A DNA stretch of 64,000 bases from HGM04593 sp045613945 (GCA_045613945.1 JAZLBZ010000052.1:1-64000), one strand, 5' to 3'. Positions 17,321 to 27,102 are shown, counted from the stretch's first letter. Numbers and translations: made by a program. Notes: generated by a model from the letters alone, not told the origin.

Positions 17321-18511
17321 ATGTACGGAAATTTTCAACAACACTTGAAAGACGAACTGGCTGCCATTGACGCAGCCGGCTTGTACAAGAGAGAACGTAA
17401 CATTGCATCGCAACAGTTTGCCGAGATTACCCTTGAGGATGGTTCAAAGGCACTCAACTTCTGTGCCAACAACTATCTTGGCCTCTCGAATAACCCACGC
17501 CTGATGAAGGCTGCCCAGGAGGCTATGGAGGCACGCGGCTTTGGTATGTCGTCGGTACGTTTCATCTGTGGAACACAGGACTACCACAAGACTCTTGAAA
17601 AAGCTATTGCCGACTATTTCAAGACCGAGGATACAATCCTCTATGCAGCCTGCTTCGATGCTAACGGTGGTCTCTTTGAACCTCTGTTCACTGCCGAGGA
17701 TGCCATAATCTCAGACTCCCTGAACCACGCCTCAATCATTGACGGTGTACGTCTTTGCAAGGCGCAGCGTTACCGCTATGCGAATGCCGACATGGCCGAT
17801 CTTGAGCGTTGTCTGCAGGAGGCGCAGGCACAGCGTTATCGTATCATTGTTACCGACGGTGTCTTCTCAATGGACGGCAACGTTGCTCCAATGGACAAGA
17901 TTTGTGACCTTGCCGAGAAGTACAATGCTCTTGTAATGGTCGATGAGTCACACTCTGCAGGCGTTGTTGGAGCTACAGGTCATGGCGTTGCCGAGCAGTT
18001 CGACTGCTATGACCGCATTGACATCTTCACCGGTACACTTGGCAAGGCTTTTGGTGGTGCTGTAGGTGGTTTCACTACAGGCCGCAAGGAGATTATCGAC
18101 ATGCTGCGCCAGCGTTCACGTCCATACCTCTTCTCCAACTCATTGCCACCATCAGTTGTGGGTGCGTCTATCGAGGTGTTCAAGATGCTTGCAGAGAGCG
18201 ACGAACTCCACACCAAACTGCAGAACAATGTAAACTATTTCCGCGACAAGATGCTGGCAGCAGGCTTCGATATCAAGCCTACACAGTCGGCAATCTGTGC
18301 AGTTATGCTCTACGATGCTCCTCTGTCACAGGTGTTCGCGCAGAAAATGGCCCAGGAGGGAATCTTTGTTACCGGGTTCTACTATCCTGTAGTTCCAAAG
18401 GGCGAGGCACGCATCCGCGTCCAGCTCTCGGCCGCTCATGAGCAGGAGCACCTTGACAAGGCAATTGCAGCTTTCATCAAGGTTGGCAAGGAACTTGGAG
18501 TGATAAAGTAA
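17321..18511 (+). CDS. kbl: Glycine C-acetyltransferase (2-amino-3-ketobutyrate CoA ligase)
   Basis: 396 residues, close to the E. coli enzyme (398). It belongs to the alpha-oxoamine synthase family of fold type I PLP enzymes: NFCANNYLGLSN near 46-57, VDESHSAGVVG at 207-217 and the PLP lysine Lys242 in TGTLGKAFGG. It cleaves 2-amino-3-ketobutyrate with CoA to glycine and acetyl-CoA, completing threonine breakdown begun by Tdh. KBL is favoured over serine palmitoyltransferase or BioF by length, by the RFICGTQDYHK segment and by the tdh neighbour. Confidence 0.95.
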   Translation: MYGNFQQHLKDELAAIDAAGLYKRERNIASQQFAEITLEDGSKALNFCANNYLGLSNNPRLMKAAQEAMEARGFGMSSVRFICGTQDYHKTLEKAIADYFKTEDTILYAACFDANGGLFEPLFTAEDAIISDSLNHASIIDGVRLCKAQRYRYANADMADLERCLQEAQAQRYRIIVTDGVFSMDGNVAPMDKICDLAEKYNALVMVDESHSAGVVGATGHGVAEQFDCYDRIDIFTGTLGKAFGGAVGGFTTGRKEIIDMLRQRSRPYLFSNSLPPSVVGASIEVFKMLAESDELHTKLQNNVNYFRDKMLAAGFDIKPTQSAICAVMLYDAPLSQVFAQKMAQEGIFVTGFYYPVVPKGEARIRVQLSAAHEQEHLDKAIAAFIKVGKELGVIK

Positions 18512-18537
18512 GGTGAAAACTGAAAGGTGAAAACTGA
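18510..18537. repeat. Second copy of the AAAACTGAAAGGTG repeat
   Basis: AAGGTGAAAACTGAAAGGTG and the next eight bases repeat the motif found at 14725-14763. It begins inside or directly after the kbl stop codon. Confidence 0.75.
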
Positions 18538-18558
18538 TGTTTTCCCGTTGTATAATTG

Positions 18559-18602
18559 AAAAAAAGATGAAGGCGATAAATTTATCGCCTTCATCTTTTT
18601 CC
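18559..18602. terminator. Bidirectional terminator between kbl and the esterase gene
   Basis: A perfect 30-bp palindrome (18566-18595, arms GATGAAGGCGATAAA and its complement) is flanked by A residues on the left and T residues on the right, so it terminates both converging genes. Confidence 0.9.
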
Positions 18603-18603
18603 G

Positions 18604-20706
18604 TTATTTGTTACTTGGTCTTTTCCAATCCCTTTTAACCTCGATGTCAAAGGTGCTTGCTGGTAGGTCGGCTTCGTTCACAAGGTTGGCATCGGTGTAG
18701 GGCTGCCATGCGTAGCGCACACGGTGGGCTTCACGCTCTATTATTATACGGTTGTCCTTGAACTTAACCTCTTTCTCTGCGTCAACCTTGCTGAAGCGGC
18801 CACTATGGTCGGCAACCTCCAGGCCTCTCAAAATATAGTTGTCGCTTGTCTTCAGTTCTGTTGCGTTACTGAACTCAATGACGGTCCTGCCATTGAAACT
18901 GAATGCTTTGAAAGGTGCTGGGCCATGCTGTGCTACGTGCTGCATGCCATATGTCTGGTTCAGCGCCAGGCGTGCAAGTCGCTCTCCAACGGGCGCTTTC
19001 TCTTTTGGATGTACATCGCTTGGGTGTCCCTTGTCGCTCGATACGGCAAAGTCACAGTTAGGTATTTCTGCTGCCAGGCGGCGCTGCGAGTCGCGGAAGT
19101 GCGGCCACGATGGGCGGTTTATGCTTGAGAGTTGAACAAAGTAGAATGGCATTTCAGGGTCGTTCCATGTTTTGCGCCAACTGTCGATGAGGGTGGGGAA
19201 TATCACTTCGTGCAACTCAATGTTGTGCGCGTTCGATTCGCCCTGGTACCATATCGCTCCCTTTATCGGGTAACTTGCTATTGGCATAATTCCTGTCTCG
19301 TAGAGATAACAAGGTTCGTAGGGGTGACGTTGTAATTTGACACTGCTCTTTGCAATGTTCTGCTTTGCGCGGCCTCGGCACCAGTCCTGTATCATGTCAT
19401 TCTCTTTCCAGTTGTAGAGTATGTCGACCAGTACGGGGTGAAACTCAAGTGTCTTGCGGTCTATGTATGCTTCGGCAGGTGCACCGCCAACAGCATTGCA
19501 AATGAGTCCCACCGGAACACCGAGCGAGTCGGCAAGCATGGCGCCGAAATGGTAGGCAACAGCCGAGAAGTCGCTCACGTTCTCCTTGTTTTGCAACTGC
19601 CATGTGGTAGGCTGGTAGTAGTCGTGGTTATTTAGTCTTACAAGGTCGACGGAATCCCACTCAACGCTGTTGGTGAGTACGCGTGGTTTCATGTCATAGA
19701 GGCGGATGTCTCTCTTCTTTACATTCGAAAGGCTCTGCTCAATGTGCGATGATTCCTTTACCATGAAAGCCATGTTTGATTGTCCCGAACAGAGCCATAC
19801 CTCGCCAATGACAAGGTTCTTGTATTCTTTCTTCTCTTTGCCACATTCAACGGTCAGTGTGTAACTCTTGCCGTCGGCTACCATTGGAGTGAACATTACC
19901 TTCCAACTGCCATCCTCTGCTGCTGTTTTAATGATTCTTTGCTTGCCGAACCGCACAGAGACCGCTTTGCCGGCATTGGCTGTCCCACTTACAACAAAAG
20001 GCTTGCCTTGCTGCACAACCATGTTGTCGCTGTATATTGCCGGCAATGACAAACCGCCGTAGTCATTGGTTATTGCCGAATATACCTGTCCTGCAATTAT
20101 GCCTGCACCCTGCTCGTTGGGGTGCAGCGCATCGGGCATTAGGTCGGGGCGGTGGTACATATAACGGCTCAGGTCAATAAGTTCAAGTTCCTCGTATTTT
20201 GCAATATCTTCAATGACCTCCTGAATCTGCCAGTACCAGTCGCGTGTTCCGCTTTTGAAACGGCGGTGCCAATGGAAAATAGGTGTCATACGGCATATAT
20301 AGACCTTCACTTCGGGGTTCTTGTTGCGCAAAGCCTTGACGATGTTCATATAATCGCCATAGAACTCATCGCGGTAGTTGGGCCACGCACGTGGGTCGGT
20401 GTCGTTCAGCCCTAAATGGATGATGGCAATATCGGGCGCAAACTCAAGTGCTGCCGTGTATTCGGGCAGGTTGACGTATGGACGGTATCCTTTGCTCAAT
20501 AGTGTCGCTCCCGAGTGACCGAAATTTCTCACCTCGTACTCCTCGCCAAGCATCTGCTGCAGTTGTGTGGGGTATGATGTCTCGGCAGGGTTCTTGTGGG
20601 TCATACCGTAGGTAACGCTGTTGCCAATGCAGGCAACCTTTATTTTCTCCTGCGCTGTAGCAAGCAATGGCAGTGCCAGCAAAATGGCCAGTAAGGTTCT
20701 TTTCAT
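18604..20706 (-). CDS. Two-domain sialate O-acetylesterase (NanS-like)
   Basis: 700 residues with a signal peptide (about 1-18). Domain 1 (~20-215) is an SGNH hydrolase: GNSVTYG with Ser30, GHSGAT with Gly64, HLGLNDT with Asn101 and DALHPNE with Asp192/His195. Domain 2 (~220-690) is a SASA-type esterase: LCSGQSNMAF with Ser310, IWYQGESNAHN and a C-terminal HPSDVHP. Both catalytic sets look complete. This layout is known from NanS of Tannerella forsythia and EstA-like enzymes of Bacteroides, which remove 9-O-acetyl groups from sialic acid so that sialidases can act. It fits the sialidases encoded upstream. Own promoter at 20780-20810. Confidence 0.88.
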   Translation of the reverse strand: MKRTLLAILLALPLLATAQEKIKVACIGNSVTYGMTHKNPAETSYPTQLQQMLGEEYEVRNFGHSGATLLSKGYRPYVNLPEYTAALEFAPDIAIIHLGLNDTDPRAWPNYRDEFYGDYMNIVKALRNKNPEVKVYICRMTPIFHWHRRFKSGTRDWYWQIQEVIEDIAKYEELELIDLSRYMYHRPDLMPDALHPNEQGAGIIAGQVYSAITNDYGGLSLPAIYSDNMVVQQGKPFVVSGTANAGKAVSVRFGKQRIIKTAAEDGSWKVMFTPMVADGKSYTLTVECGKEKKEYKNLVIGEVWLCSGQSNMAFMVKESSHIEQSLSNVKKRDIRLYDMKPRVLTNSVEWDSVDLVRLNNHDYYQPTTWQLQNKENVSDFSAVAYHFGAMLADSLGVPVGLICNAVGGAPAEAYIDRKTLEFHPVLVDILYNWKENDMIQDWCRGRAKQNIAKSSVKLQRHPYEPCYLYETGIMPIASYPIKGAIWYQGESNAHNIELHEVIFPTLIDSWRKTWNDPEMPFYFVQLSSINRPSWPHFRDSQRRLAAEIPNCDFAVSSDKGHPSDVHPKEKAPVGERLARLALNQTYGMQHVAQHGPAPFKAFSFNGRTVIEFSNATELKTSDNYILRGLEVADHSGRFSKVDAEKEVKFKDNRIIIEREAHRVRYAWQPYTDANLVNEADLPASTFDIEVKRDWKRPSNK

Positions 20707-20779
20707 AATCTATTTTTGGTTGTATATAAAATGTGAGGTGTTTAATTCTTGATGTGCCGCTCTTTTCAGAGTACTTACG

Positions 20780-20810
20780 CAAAAATAGGCTTTTGCTTTT
20801 GAAAAAGCAA
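20780..20810 (-). promoter_or_regulatory. Promoter of the sialate O-acetylesterase gene
   Basis: On the minus strand TTG (20808-20810), a 20-bp spacer and TATTTTTG (20780-20787). The ATG is 73 bp downstream. Confidence 0.6.
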
Positions 20811-20842
20811 GGGAAAAGAAGCAATTAAGCGGGTGTACGTTA

Positions 20843-20887
20843 ACGACTAAAGCGTGAGTGCCCCAGGAGCGCTTACGCTTTAGTCGT
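20843..20887 (-). terminator. Hairpin after the lipoprotein hydrolase gene
   Basis: A perfect 13-bp stem (20843-20855 with 20875-20887) with a 19-nt loop directly follows the stop codon. There is no clear T-tract, so it may stabilise the mRNA end rather than terminate. Confidence 0.5.
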
Positions 20888-20901
20888 GTGTTTATGTGTT
20901 A

Positions 20902-22233
20902 TCAGAAACCGTTACTGAATACCTCCATCATCCACAGGCTGCAGGTAGTGGCGTGGTCAACTGGGAGTGCAGACTCTTGCAGGGTGACAATGCCGCTCCC
21001 GAATGCATCAAGGATGGCAGTGCTGTTCTCCTGTGGTACAACCGCGTCGTACGGTGAATAGTGGAGTTTCATTGGGTGAACGGGAGTCCATCCCTTGGTA
21101 AGGTCGTTCTCCTCAAGGCACTGATAGAGTGCTTTGCAGATGGGAGATTCCTTGTCCAGGATTTCGGGACTTAGGATATCTGTGAGGTATATCTCGTTTT
21201 CGGCAAGGGCAGCGTCAGTTGTCTGCTTTACCTTATCCAAGAACAACTGGTTAATGGCTGCCGTGTCATGCTGCTTGCCGGCAATCATGCTGTCAATCTC
21301 TGACTTGACGTCAAGGTAGTTCTGTGAGTAGACCATCTCCTCGGTGAAGCCCTTCATGATGTCGGGGTAAGAGTCGAACATTGTCTTCATAACCAATGGG
21401 AATACTACCGGGTATGCAACCTTGCCGTCGGTAAGGTACTTGTCAATGGTTACAACGGGGCTGTATGGGCCTGATGAGCAGTTGCTTGATGCAAAGTTCC
21501 ATTTCCTGGCAAGCGCGAGATTTGTGTCCATGTACTTGTGTACGGCAATGGCGTTGCTTGCGCCCTGTGATGCACCGGCAAGGTAGAGTTTCCAGCCCTG
21601 CGACATTCCGCACTTGCCTTTGTCATTGAATAGACCGAATCCCGCAGTCAGGGCATCAATGGAGTTGATGGCGCATACTTCGTGGTTAAGATAAGGGTGG
21701 GGCAACTCTTTGGTTATGCCGTAGCCAAGATAGTCGGGCATGATGGTTAGGGTGTTGCCGGTGATGAACATCTCAAGGGGGAATGTGCTGCTTGGAGCCT
21801 CGGCGTCACTTGTGATGGTGTAGTGCTCCATCAGGCAGATGTTGTCGGGTCTCAGGTCGTTCCACACTCCATTGTCGAAGTAACCCAGCCAAAAGGCTGC
21901 CGCCGAGAGGGCCACTGCCTTGCCCTGTACATCGGTGCTGGGGTAAAGGTATGTTGTCTTGCGGAATCCTAACTGGATATTCTCATTGCCCAACTGTTCT
22001 TTCAGGGCATTCTCACGCATTGAAAATACCATTGCCATTGGTTCCTTGATGGCTGCATATTCGTCCGGCATACTGTTGAGGAAAAGGCTCATTGGAAGTT
22101 GCATATCGCTCACGACTTCGTATGATGCGCTTGAATCTTCGCCCGGGGTCTCCATGTTGTTGCCGGGAGTGCATGCTGCAAAAATAGTCATCATCAATAC
22201 GATGATGGGTAGCATGTAAAATCTCTTTTTCAT
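20902..22233 (-). CDS. Lipoprotein alpha/beta hydrolase
   Basis: 443 residues. A lipoprotein signal ends in IFAAC with Cys21 as lipid site; the following residues (TPGNN) do not tell inner from outer membrane. An alpha/beta-hydrolase fold follows: MPDYLGYG (165-172) at the oxyanion loop, nucleophile Ser222 in LAGASQGA, a likely Asp in HYSPYDAVVP and His in PVDHATTCS. It resembles secretory lipase/esterase-like proteins of Bacteroidales. It starts 66 bp after the 1554-residue sialidase without an obvious own promoter, so it is probably in that operon and may be an esterase for glycan acyl groups. Substrate unknown. Confidence 0.75.
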   Translation of the reverse strand: MKKRFYMLPIIVLMMTIFAACTPGNNMETPGEDSSASYEVVSDMQLPMSLFLNSMPDEYAAIKEPMAMVFSMRENALKEQLGNENIQLGFRKTTYLYPSTDVQGKAVALSAAAFWLGYFDNGVWNDLRPDNICLMEHYTITSDAEAPSSTFPLEMFITGNTLTIMPDYLGYGITKELPHPYLNHEVCAINSIDALTAGFGLFNDKGKCGMSQGWKLYLAGASQGASNAIAVHKYMDTNLALARKWNFASSNCSSGPYSPVVTIDKYLTDGKVAYPVVFPLVMKTMFDSYPDIMKGFTEEMVYSQNYLDVKSEIDSMIAGKQHDTAAINQLFLDKVKQTTDAALAENEIYLTDILSPEILDKESPICKALYQCLEENDLTKGWTPVHPMKLHYSPYDAVVPQENSTAILDAFGSGIVTLQESALPVDHATTCSLWMMEVFSNGF

Positions 22234-22299
22234 AAGTCTGTGTAAAAAAACTATTCAATAAAGTAGGTGAGCGCCTTTGACGGCCCTCACCAGTTACTC

Positions 22300-25200
22300 T
22301 TATCTAAGTATTGTCTTCTTGCCGTCAATAATGTACAGTCCCTTTGTTGGGTTGTTGACGCGACGTCCCTGCAAATCGTAGATGGCTTTCACCTTTCCGT
22401 TTTCCGCTTTTCCCTCGTTATTCACTTCCTCAATCGCTGTCGGGTTGGTTGACTTGATTGGGTAGAATGGTGCGTTGTCGCTGAACTTGTAAGTTCCGTT
22501 GCTTGCCCAGTCAAGTGAGAAGCGCACAAAGCGCATTGTAAAGCCACCGAACACGCCGTTCTCCTCATAATATACGCCAAGTGTACCGTCGGGGAGCACG
22601 ACTGCAGCGCTGTAGGCCGAACCTATTGGGCAGATGGTCTTTGGAGTGCCGAATGTTGCGCCCTCGTCGGTTGAGAGTGCGATACTTACATTCTGGCGGC
22701 TACCACTGTTAGGCAATGTCTGGAATGCAATGTCCCATGCGTTGCCTTCAACGGTTGAGCACCATACCATGTACTCGCCGTCGCATGCGTTGCCCGAGAT
22801 TCCGCTGTTGAAACGTGTCTGTGAAGGCAAATGCCATGTCTCGCCATCGTTAGATGTGTAGTTGTAGTAGTTGTAGCCGCTCGAGCGTACGCTGATGGCC
22901 AGGTCGCCGTTGTTGCGCTCGAGCGTCTTTGGCTCGTCGGCGCCGCTTGTACCACTTGTGCCGCTCACATACCAACTCTGGCCGCCGTCCTTGCTCATGA
23001 AGAAATAGAAGTGTTGGCTGTTGTCGGCCTGACGGTTAACGAAACTTGATACAAGTGTACCGTCGCGTTTCTGCAGTGCTGCGCCTGAACCCGAGAATCC
23101 GCTCTTCCATGTGTTGGTCTTGGGGTTAGAGCAGTTTGCACCAAAGAGGTCGTCGGTGTGGTCAACCGGTGTCTCCCATGTAAGACCGCCGTCGCGGCTG
23201 ATGATTGTCTTCCAGCGTGGAGGCTCGGCTGCTGTGCCTGCGAAGAATCCGTGACCGTATGTGCCTGCGCTGGTCATAATACCTATGATTTCGCCGTTCT
23301 CGCGGTTTGTTACAATTGAGGCGTCGCCATGGCCATAGTTGCCACCGGTCTCGGCAGTACCGGCAACTGTCACAGGGTCACTCCATGTGCGGCCGTTATC
23401 CTCGGAGTACTGTGCTACAAGGTAGCAGTGGCTTGGGAGGTCGGAATTGTGCCCTTTGCGGTCATCGGTGAGTGTTACAAGGCGCTTGCCGTCCTTTGTC
23501 ACAGTGATTGAGGGGATGCGGTAGTAGAGCGAGCCCTTGTCCATTGGCATGAGCACTGCTCCCTCTGAAAGGAATATTGTAACGCTGTGCGCCGGGTTGC
23601 CGTTATCCTCGGCAGTCTCCTTGCCGTCAACGGTGTAGGTAGTGATGCTTGCATCAACTGTGTTGCCCTCTTTGGCTGTCTCGGCAATGTCGTATGTAAT
23701 CCACAGATAGTGGTCGCCCGGAGCAAGTGTCTTGTTGCCTGTGATGGTGAATGTTCCGTCTGCTGCAAGTGTAACAGTCTCGCCGAACTGCTCGCCGTTC
23801 TCCTCGCGCCATGTCATCTTCTTTTCAGGGTCAACGAACAACTCGCGTGAGTTTGTCGCAAAGTATGCTTTGACGTTTGTAATGTCGTTTTTGTCGGTTC
23901 CTGCGAAAGCACCCTTCACGCCCTGGAACTCAACGCTGCCTTCAAGTCCGCTGACGCGGATTGTAGAACGCACGATGGGCTGGTCGGTGTTGCCAATTCC
24001 TGTGCTCACCTTGCCCTGTACAACATTTGAAGATGAGAACTCGGCAAGAGCGTTGGTTACGTCAACCTCGTCAAAACGCCAGAGTGATGCGCCGTCTGCG
24101 TCTGCCGCCCAGCGTACAATCACTGCGTTTGCCTCCTGTGCGTGCAGTTCTACGGCATTGTCCTTGATGGTAAAGAAACCGAAAGCGCTCTGAATGGTGT
24201 AGATGTAGTTTGGCTCGCTCACAACACCAAACGATGTCGAGCCGCCGGTGCCGGCACCTGCTGTACCAAAGTACTCGCCCTTGTAATTCTTGATAGCGAG
24301 TTTGCCATCCTTCTCCCAGAAACTCCAGATGCGGTCGGCACTGAATGTCTTGTCGGCAAATCGCAGTTTCTGCATGTCATTGTCATAGTAGATTACCTTG
24401 CTTGCGCAGTATGCCTTTGACGAAGCGTTTGCAATGTAGTACCAGTGCTCGTCGCCCTCGGTGCTGATAGATGGAGCCTCAATCTTGTCCTCCTTTATCT
24501 TTACAGTGAAATTGGTGAGCACAACGCCGTTGCCGTTGCTGCCTGCAAGAGTGAACGATACGCTGCTTGCCTTCTGTGCCTTTGCACTGATGGTCTGTGC
24601 TGCTGTTGAGGTTGTGTATACTTTGCCATTGTCCATTGTAAGGGTGAGGCCGGTGTTGTGGCCGTTGTTGGCAAATGTGAAACTGTACTCGGTAATTACA
24701 TAGCCTGCAGGCGGGGTGATTGCATATGCTGCGCTGCCGGCTGTACCGGTCATCATCTGCACGTTGTCGCCCTGCCAGTTCATGTTGTTGATTGTACCGC
24801 AACCGAACTGAAGTTGTGGAGTAGCGTTGCTCTTCCAGACATTGTTCCAGTTCTGGTTTGCCGATGTGCCACGATAGAGACTGCCGTTGCTCTTGTCAAC
24901 TGTATATGTGAGTGTAGATGGTTGTTCTGCCAGTTCGGCTGCCTCTACGATTGAGAACTGGCAGCCTGTATCGCCTCGGTCGCTTCCTAGTGTGGCGCTG
25001 TTGCTCCAGTTGTAGAGTTTGTAGTTCTGTCCCGAGCCTGTCTGGTTCAACTGGACGTCGCCCGATGAGATGATGTAGTATGCAGGTGTGTTTGCATAAC
25101 TCACAGTCCAGCCTCTTGAAGGCTTGTTCTTTGTTGTTGAAATCTGTGTGTTGTAGTTTGCAACAGGGTTCAGGTATGAACCGTACTGGCGGTTCACAAT

Positions 25201-26964
25201 GTCAAAGGTGTTGTCGCCACGATCAACGAACTTCCACATTGACGCAGCCGATGCCGCAGTGTTCTCCTTGCCTACAACGCCTGTAGCCTCGCCCTCGGCG
25301 CTGATGAAGAGGTTAGGGCTGCGCAATGATGTAAACTGATACCAATGCTCATTGTCGGTTGTGCTTGCCTTTGGCATTGCTATGGCCGATTCAACTGCCT
25401 CGTTGAGTTTGCTGCTCATTGCCTGCACCTCGGCCTCGGTTATGCTCTCCTGTGCAAGCAGCGCGTATGCGTTCTCAAGTTCTGCGTCAAATGCCGCCAT
25501 CTTTTCGGGGTCGTACTGTCCCATAGCGTCACCGCGCTCCAGGAGAAGGCCGCGTGCAATGGCCTGTGAAAGGGTGTTGCGCAGTGTTGCCTGTGCATAG
25601 CGCACCTCGGCATCAGCCTCGCTTATTACTGTATATGTGTCTGTTGGAAAATCTGCCTTCAGGGCATCCTTCATTGCATTTGCCATTACAACATATCCCA
25701 AACCGCCAAGATAGTTACTGGGGTAGAAATACTTTGTATTGGCAACGTTGCCGTTGAGCATTGGAGTGTATGTGTCTACATAGCGTATATTGCCTGTGGC
25801 AATGCTCTTCATATACTCGTTCAACGCTGCAATGCGTGATGTGTTTGTTGTTGCATTGTTTGTAGGACACAGGGCCATGAGGTAGATCTTTGATGTCGGT
25901 GACTTCTGTGCAACCTTGTCAACAAGGGCTTTGTAATTGCTCTTTACGGTTGCAATGTCAGTGTTGCCGTTGCAGTCGCCTGTACCTGTGTAGATGAAAA
26001 TTGCCTTTGCATCCTTCTTCTCCACACCGGTGCTTGCAAATGTGGCATCAATAATCTTGCTTGTTACAGAGATGTCGCCGCCATAGCCCCAGCCTGTACC
26101 GCGATTCTTTACATTGCGGTTGCCGAGCAGTTCCTGCCATTCACCGTTCTTGATGAACTCGTCACCGAACACCAATACATCCTCGTTGCTGATGGGCAAC
26201 ATGCTTGCGTATGTTGCGCGCATGCCGTGTGCGCTGCCCAGGCCACCGTTCTGCTGCAATGACGATGTATTCTCGGGGTAAACTGTTTTCACTGTGTAGT
26301 CCTCGCCCTCCTGCAGGTACTGGCAGATGGTCTCGCACCATACCTTGTAGGCTGCTGCTGTGAGGTGAAGGTTGTCATAACTCCACACGCCGCCCTGTGC
26401 AACGCCTGTGAGTTTGTCATAGAGGTCGATGTATGTGAGCCACTCCACATTCATTGTCTCCACATACTTTTTCACAATCTCGTTAGTGTGGAGCCAAGTT
26501 GCCTCCACGCGGTTGCTTGTCTTGTTGTTGAGGATGCTGTAGAGATAGATTCTTGTCTGTGGTGAGCGTGCGTGAATGCGCTCTACAATGCTCTTGACGT
26601 ATGCAAGCACCTGCTCGCCGCTGAAGTTGAGGCCGCCCGATGTTGCGATGTCGTTTGTGCCAATCATCATGAACACCTTTTTGGGCTTGCCGTTGATGTA
26701 TGACTCAAGGTTGTTGCTTTGCTCGGTAGAGTAGGTACCCGAGTTTCCACGATTCACAATTGGCAGATACTCGCCCGTTGAGGTCTTGAATGCCTCGGGC
26801 CAGCAGTGCATGTCGGTGATGCTATTGCCAATAAAGACAATGCTCTCGCTGTTTGTTTCAAGTACTTTGAACGAGTCGTACCTGTGGTTGCGGAAAGGCT
26901 CGTCGGCAAACATCGTTGCCACAGACATCAGTCCGCAAATGAGTAATGTAAATAATCTTTTCAT
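22300..26964 (-). CDS. Giant SGNH esterase-sialidase fusion
   Basis: 1554 residues with a signal peptide (about 1-20). Residues ~40-220 are an SGNH hydrolase with complete sites: GNSIT (Ser48), RGNSG (Gly73), GTND (Asn104) and DNLH (Asp197/His200). Residues ~260-440 repeat the fold but the sites are lost (GDEF for GDSx at 267-270, GTGD for GTND, no DxxH), so this copy is probably non-catalytic. A helical stretch (~450-530) and ricin-like or beta-sandwich modules with HWYQF and HWYYI starts (~539-965) follow, then a BNR-associated domain (~970-1135). The sialidase propeller runs from ~1145 (RIP with Arg1149), with Asp boxes SEDNGRTW, SRDGGLTW, SKDGGQSW, SNDGETW and STDEGATF, and a likely nucleophile Tyr in SAYSAAVVLP. 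The C-terminal ~30 residues (IYDLQGRRV, GLYIIDGKK) look like a type-A sorting tail. Likely role: deacetylation and release of sialic acid in one secreted protein. Confidence 0.85.
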   Translation of the reverse strand: MKRLFTLLICGLMSVATMFADEPFRNHRYDSFKVLETNSESIVFIGNSITDMHCWPEAFKTSTGEYLPIVNRGNSGTYSTEQSNNLESYINGKPKKVFMMIGTNDIATSGGLNFSGEQVLAYVKSIVERIHARSPQTRIYLYSILNNKTSNRVEATWLHTNEIVKKYVETMNVEWLTYIDLYDKLTGVAQGGVWSYDNLHLTAAAYKVWCETICQYLQEGEDYTVKTVYPENTSSLQQNGGLGSAHGMRATYASMLPISNEDVLVFGDEFIKNGEWQELLGNRNVKNRGTGWGYGGDISVTSKIIDATFASTGVEKKDAKAIFIYTGTGDCNGNTDIATVKSNYKALVDKVAQKSPTSKIYLMALCPTNNATTNTSRIAALNEYMKSIATGNIRYVDTYTPMLNGNVANTKYFYPSNYLGGLGYVVMANAMKDALKADFPTDTYTVISEADAEVRYAQATLRNTLSQAIARGLLLERGDAMGQYDPEKMAAFDAELENAYALLAQESITEAEVQAMSSKLNEAVESAIAMPKASTTDNEHWYQFTSLRSPNLFISAEGEATGVVGKENTAASAASMWKFVDRGDNTFDIVNRQYGSYLNPVANYNTQISTTKNKPSRGWTVSYANTPAYYIISSGDVQLNQTGSGQNYKLYNWSNSATLGSDRGDTGCQFSIVEAAELAEQPSTLTYTVDKSNGSLYRGTSANQNWNNVWKSNATPQLQFGCGTINNMNWQGDNVQMMTGTAGSAAYAITPPAGYVITEYSFTFANNGHNTGLTLTMDNGKVYTTSTAAQTISAKAQKASSVSFTLAGSNGNGVVLTNFTVKIKEDKIEAPSISTEGDEHWYYIANASSKAYCASKVIYYDNDMQKLRFADKTFSADRIWSFWEKDGKLAIKNYKGEYFGTAGAGTGGSTSFGVVSEPNYIYTIQSAFGFFTIKDNAVELHAQEANAVIVRWAADADGASLWRFDEVDVTNALAEFSSSNVVQGKVSTGIGNTDQPIVRSTIRVSGLEGSVEFQGVKGAFAGTDKNDITNVKAYFATNSRELFVDPEKKMTWREENGEQFGETVTLAADGTFTITGNKTLAPGDHYLWITYDIAETAKEGNTVDASITTYTVDGKETAEDNGNPAHSVTIFLSEGAVLMPMDKGSLYYRIPSITVTKDGKRLVTLTDDRKGHNSDLPSHCYLVAQYSEDNGRTWSDPVTVAGTAETGGNYGHGDASIVTNRENGEIIGIMTSAGTYGHGFFAGTAAEPPRWKTIISRDGGLTWETPVDHTDDLFGANCSNPKTNTWKSGFSGSGAALQKRDGTLVSSFVNRQADNSQHFYFFMSKDGGQSWYVSGTSGTSGADEPKTLERNNGDLAISVRSSGYNYYNYTSNDGETWHLPSQTRFNSGISGNACDGEYMVWCSTVEGNAWDIAFQTLPNSGSRQNVSIALSTDEGATFGTPKTICPIGSAYSAAVVLPDGTLGVYYEENGVFGGFTMRFVRFSLDWASNGTYKFSDNAPFYPIKSTNPTAIEEVNNEGKAENGKVKAIYDLQGRRVNNPTKGLYIIDGKKTILR

Positions 26965-27020
26965 AAAAAATGGTTAGTTAGTTTCTTTTGCTTTTTATGT
27001 GCACAGTATGCACTCGTGTG

Positions 27021-27028
27021 CAAATATA
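27021..27028 (-). promoter_or_regulatory. -7 promoter element of the SGNH-sialidase operon
   Basis: TATATTTG on the minus strand, 56 bp before the ATG. No clear -33 element. Confidence 0.5.
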
Positions 27029-27102
27029 ATAAGTATTGCAATACGATTTTAAAAAATTATATTTAATTTTAGTTAATGTGATGTTGTCATTATATAATTG
27101 TA

